Part shown: piece by piece, positions 62,562 through 64,000 of the stretch
Layout: each line of letters starts with the position of its first letter
How positions within the stretch are numbered: the stretch's first letter is position 1
Origin: Corynebacterium propinquum DSM 44285
GTDB taxonomy: Bacteria; Actinomycetota; Actinomycetes; Mycobacteriales; Mycobacteriaceae
DNA: 64,000 bases
Direction of reading: 5' to 3'
Assembly (NCBI RefSeq): GCF_000375525.1
Contig: NZ_AQXC01000005.1
Location: 1-64,000, forward strand
Made by a program: the position numbers and the translations under genes
Notes under the pieces: model-generated
What the model was told of the DNA's origin: nothing
The model's input: the letters and a program-made list of their open reading frames with translations, nothing else
Database searches by the model: none

Positions 62562-64000
62562 ATGAAGCCAACCGTCGGAAAGATTGTCGCAGCTTCGATT
62601 CTTAGCGCCGGGGTGCTTGGCGGTGGTGCAGCACTAGGTATCGCCACCACCTATGGCTCCCCGGAACGGGCGCACTACCAGATCGACGCGCCGACACACA
62701 GCAATCTCGCCCTGCGCATTCACAACCCCGACGGCGTGCTCACAGCCGACGACGAGCGAATCCTCGAACGCGATGCTGCACGCCTCGAAGTACCGGGCGT
62801 CGTCAAGCAGCTGCACTATATTGTTTTCGCGGATAACGACGACAACGTCAACGACACCGTGGAAAACTACCTGCGCGATCACCACCCGGAGCTCATCGGC
62901 GACGATAATTTTGCCGACGGAACATTGTTTGTTGGCGTGGGGCTTAATCCCCGACAAGCTTTCATTTTCGCTGGTGATGACGTCGCAGAGTTACTCGAAC
63001 TGCGCGACAGCAGCCACCTGAGCGAATCACTGGATGCGATCAAACCCGGTGTCAAAGACGGCAATATCCCCGGCGGCCTGTTCCACGGCGCCTCCGTAGC
63101 AACTGACCTCGCTGCCCTCGAGCAAACGCGCTTCGATAGCGCAGAATCCGACCGCACCTCCGCCATCGTTATGGGAGGTCTCGGCGCCGCAGCCCTCGGT
63201 GGTGGTGTTGCAGCAACAACCGGAGGGTATCGGCGTAGCCGTGCAAAGAAAATCGCCCAAGCACGGGAAGACTTCGACTATATTTCCGTTGAATTCGGCA
63301 CACTCGCCCAGCGTTTGGACGCCATAGATATCCGCGCACATTCACTGACCTCCGCTTTTGCGGATCAGCAGTTGCGTGACCAGTGGCGCAAGGTGCGGGA
63401 CCGCTTTCTGCACATGCATGACGACGTCTCCAAGTTCAGCGAACTCAGCCCGCGAAGCGACGACAAGACATTCCTGCAGTACGCGGGCCAACTCAGTGAC
63501 GCGGCCTCGACCGCAAAGAAGATGCACCATGCCGAAGACAACATCGACACGATCTTTGCTTTGGAAAATGGTGATGAACTCACCCGGCGCAGCGAGGCAC
63601 AGTCATTGCGTGACGACGTCGTCGAGGCGAAAATGAAGGTGCGGAATGTTGATTCCGGTCTTTACCAGGAATTGGCTGCAATCCAGCAGCGAACCGAAGC
63701 TCTAGCCCAGGAACCTAGCGTTGAGGATTTCTTGGACAATTTCATTGTCGTGCTGCGTGACTAACAGGCGGCGTTAACGCAGCTGCGTAAGCGAGAATTT
63801 AGCGATATTGACGAATCGAAGGCGGATGCACCACAAGCCCCGGGATTGACTTCGTCCGATTACCGGCCGGGTTATGGATGGAACAACTTCGTGCCTTATT
63901 GGGCGCTGAGCAGCTGGCATGCTTCCACCGTCGAAGCGCAATCCAGTAGCTCGAACAGCGGGAGCACGAATACGTCGTTTAGTTCTGGGTTTTCTGGCGC
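62562..64000 (+). pseudogene. DUF5129 secreted/membrane protein interrupted by an in-frame stop
   Basis: The first 400 codons give an N-terminal helix (IVAASILSAGVLGGGAALGI), a TPM/DUF5129-like domain (LALRIHNPDGVLTADDERIL, FADGTLFVGVGLNPRQAFIF), a second transmembrane segment (SAIVMGGLGAAALGGGVAAT) and helical coiled regions. TAA at 63762-63764 interrupts it, yet the same frame continues without another stop to the window end with family-like sequence: QAALTQLRKREFSDIDESKA, SSDYRPGYGWNNFVPYWALS, and a Ser/Gly tail. One nonsense change has thus split an intact gene, unless the stop is read through or is a sequencing error. Right end lies beyond the window. Confidence 0.75.

Overview
The window looks like a chromosomal stretch from a Corynebacterium (Mycobacteriales, moderate GC). 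Grounds for this are gene order and content: an rpsF-ssb-rplI block with dnaB nearby and a GT87-ponA pair just upstream (the same neighbourhood as in mycobacteria, where it lies near oriC); an actinobacterial ino1-MarR-UspA run; DUF1846 and DUF5129 proteins; and the corynebacterial assimilatory sulfate reduction order cysI-cysXH-cysD-cysN-cysY-cysZ opposite an fpr-type reductase. An exact parS sequence at 56721-56736 and a cluster of DnaA boxes at 8155-8462 fit an origin-proximal position. The species cannot be named from the sequence alone.

Layout. 0.5-24 kb is conserved backbone: NYN-domain protein, PspA-like protein, sucCD, thioredoxin, dnaB, an 896-bp DnaA-box-rich gap, rplI/ssb/rpsF, cell-envelope genes (small membrane protein, GT87 mannosyltransferase-like, ponA), ino1, MarR, UspA, trhO, DUF1846, formamidopyrimidine-type glycosylase, NAD(P)HX repair enzyme, cupin. 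24-38 kb is AT-richer accessory DNA: three successive ABC exporter modules (two with LuxR-type two-component systems, one with a wrecked M50 peptidase), broken IS3-family transposases and a family of about 56-bp hairpin repeats at module borders. 38-45 kb carries ktrAB and an FtsX-type ABC exporter divergent from a fourth-module two-component system (hrtBA/chrSA-like layout). 44.9-47.2 kb is a small insert, a fifth ABC exporter, bounded by a 56-bp direct repeat of the 3' end of the upstream response-regulator gene. 47-51 kb holds a flavoprotein dehydrogenase, a DJ-1-like amidase-fold protein, an orphan Phd antitoxin and a lipoprotein. 51-60.5 kb is the sulfur region: siroheme synthesis (cobA, cysY), sulfate activation (cysDN), APS and sulfite reduction (cysXH fusion, cysI), an export/uptake permease (cysZ) and the electron donor fpr. 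60.6-64 kb has small membrane proteins, a secreted phospholipase A2-like enzyme, a DoxX-like protein and a DUF5129 gene split by an in-frame stop codon.

How it works together. The sulfur genes are translationally chained by ATGA/TGATG overlaps and form one assimilation unit from sulfate to sulfide with its own siroheme supply and reductant. The 24-47 kb region reads as a peptide/heme-stress defence island built from exchangeable sensor-plus-exporter modules; the hairpin repeats look like solo left ends of one IS3-type element and are the obvious candidates for module shuffling. A 9-mer, CTTGYCGAC, occurs at least 37 times in the backbone but not once in the two ABC-rich insert regions, which independently marks those regions as foreign or recent.
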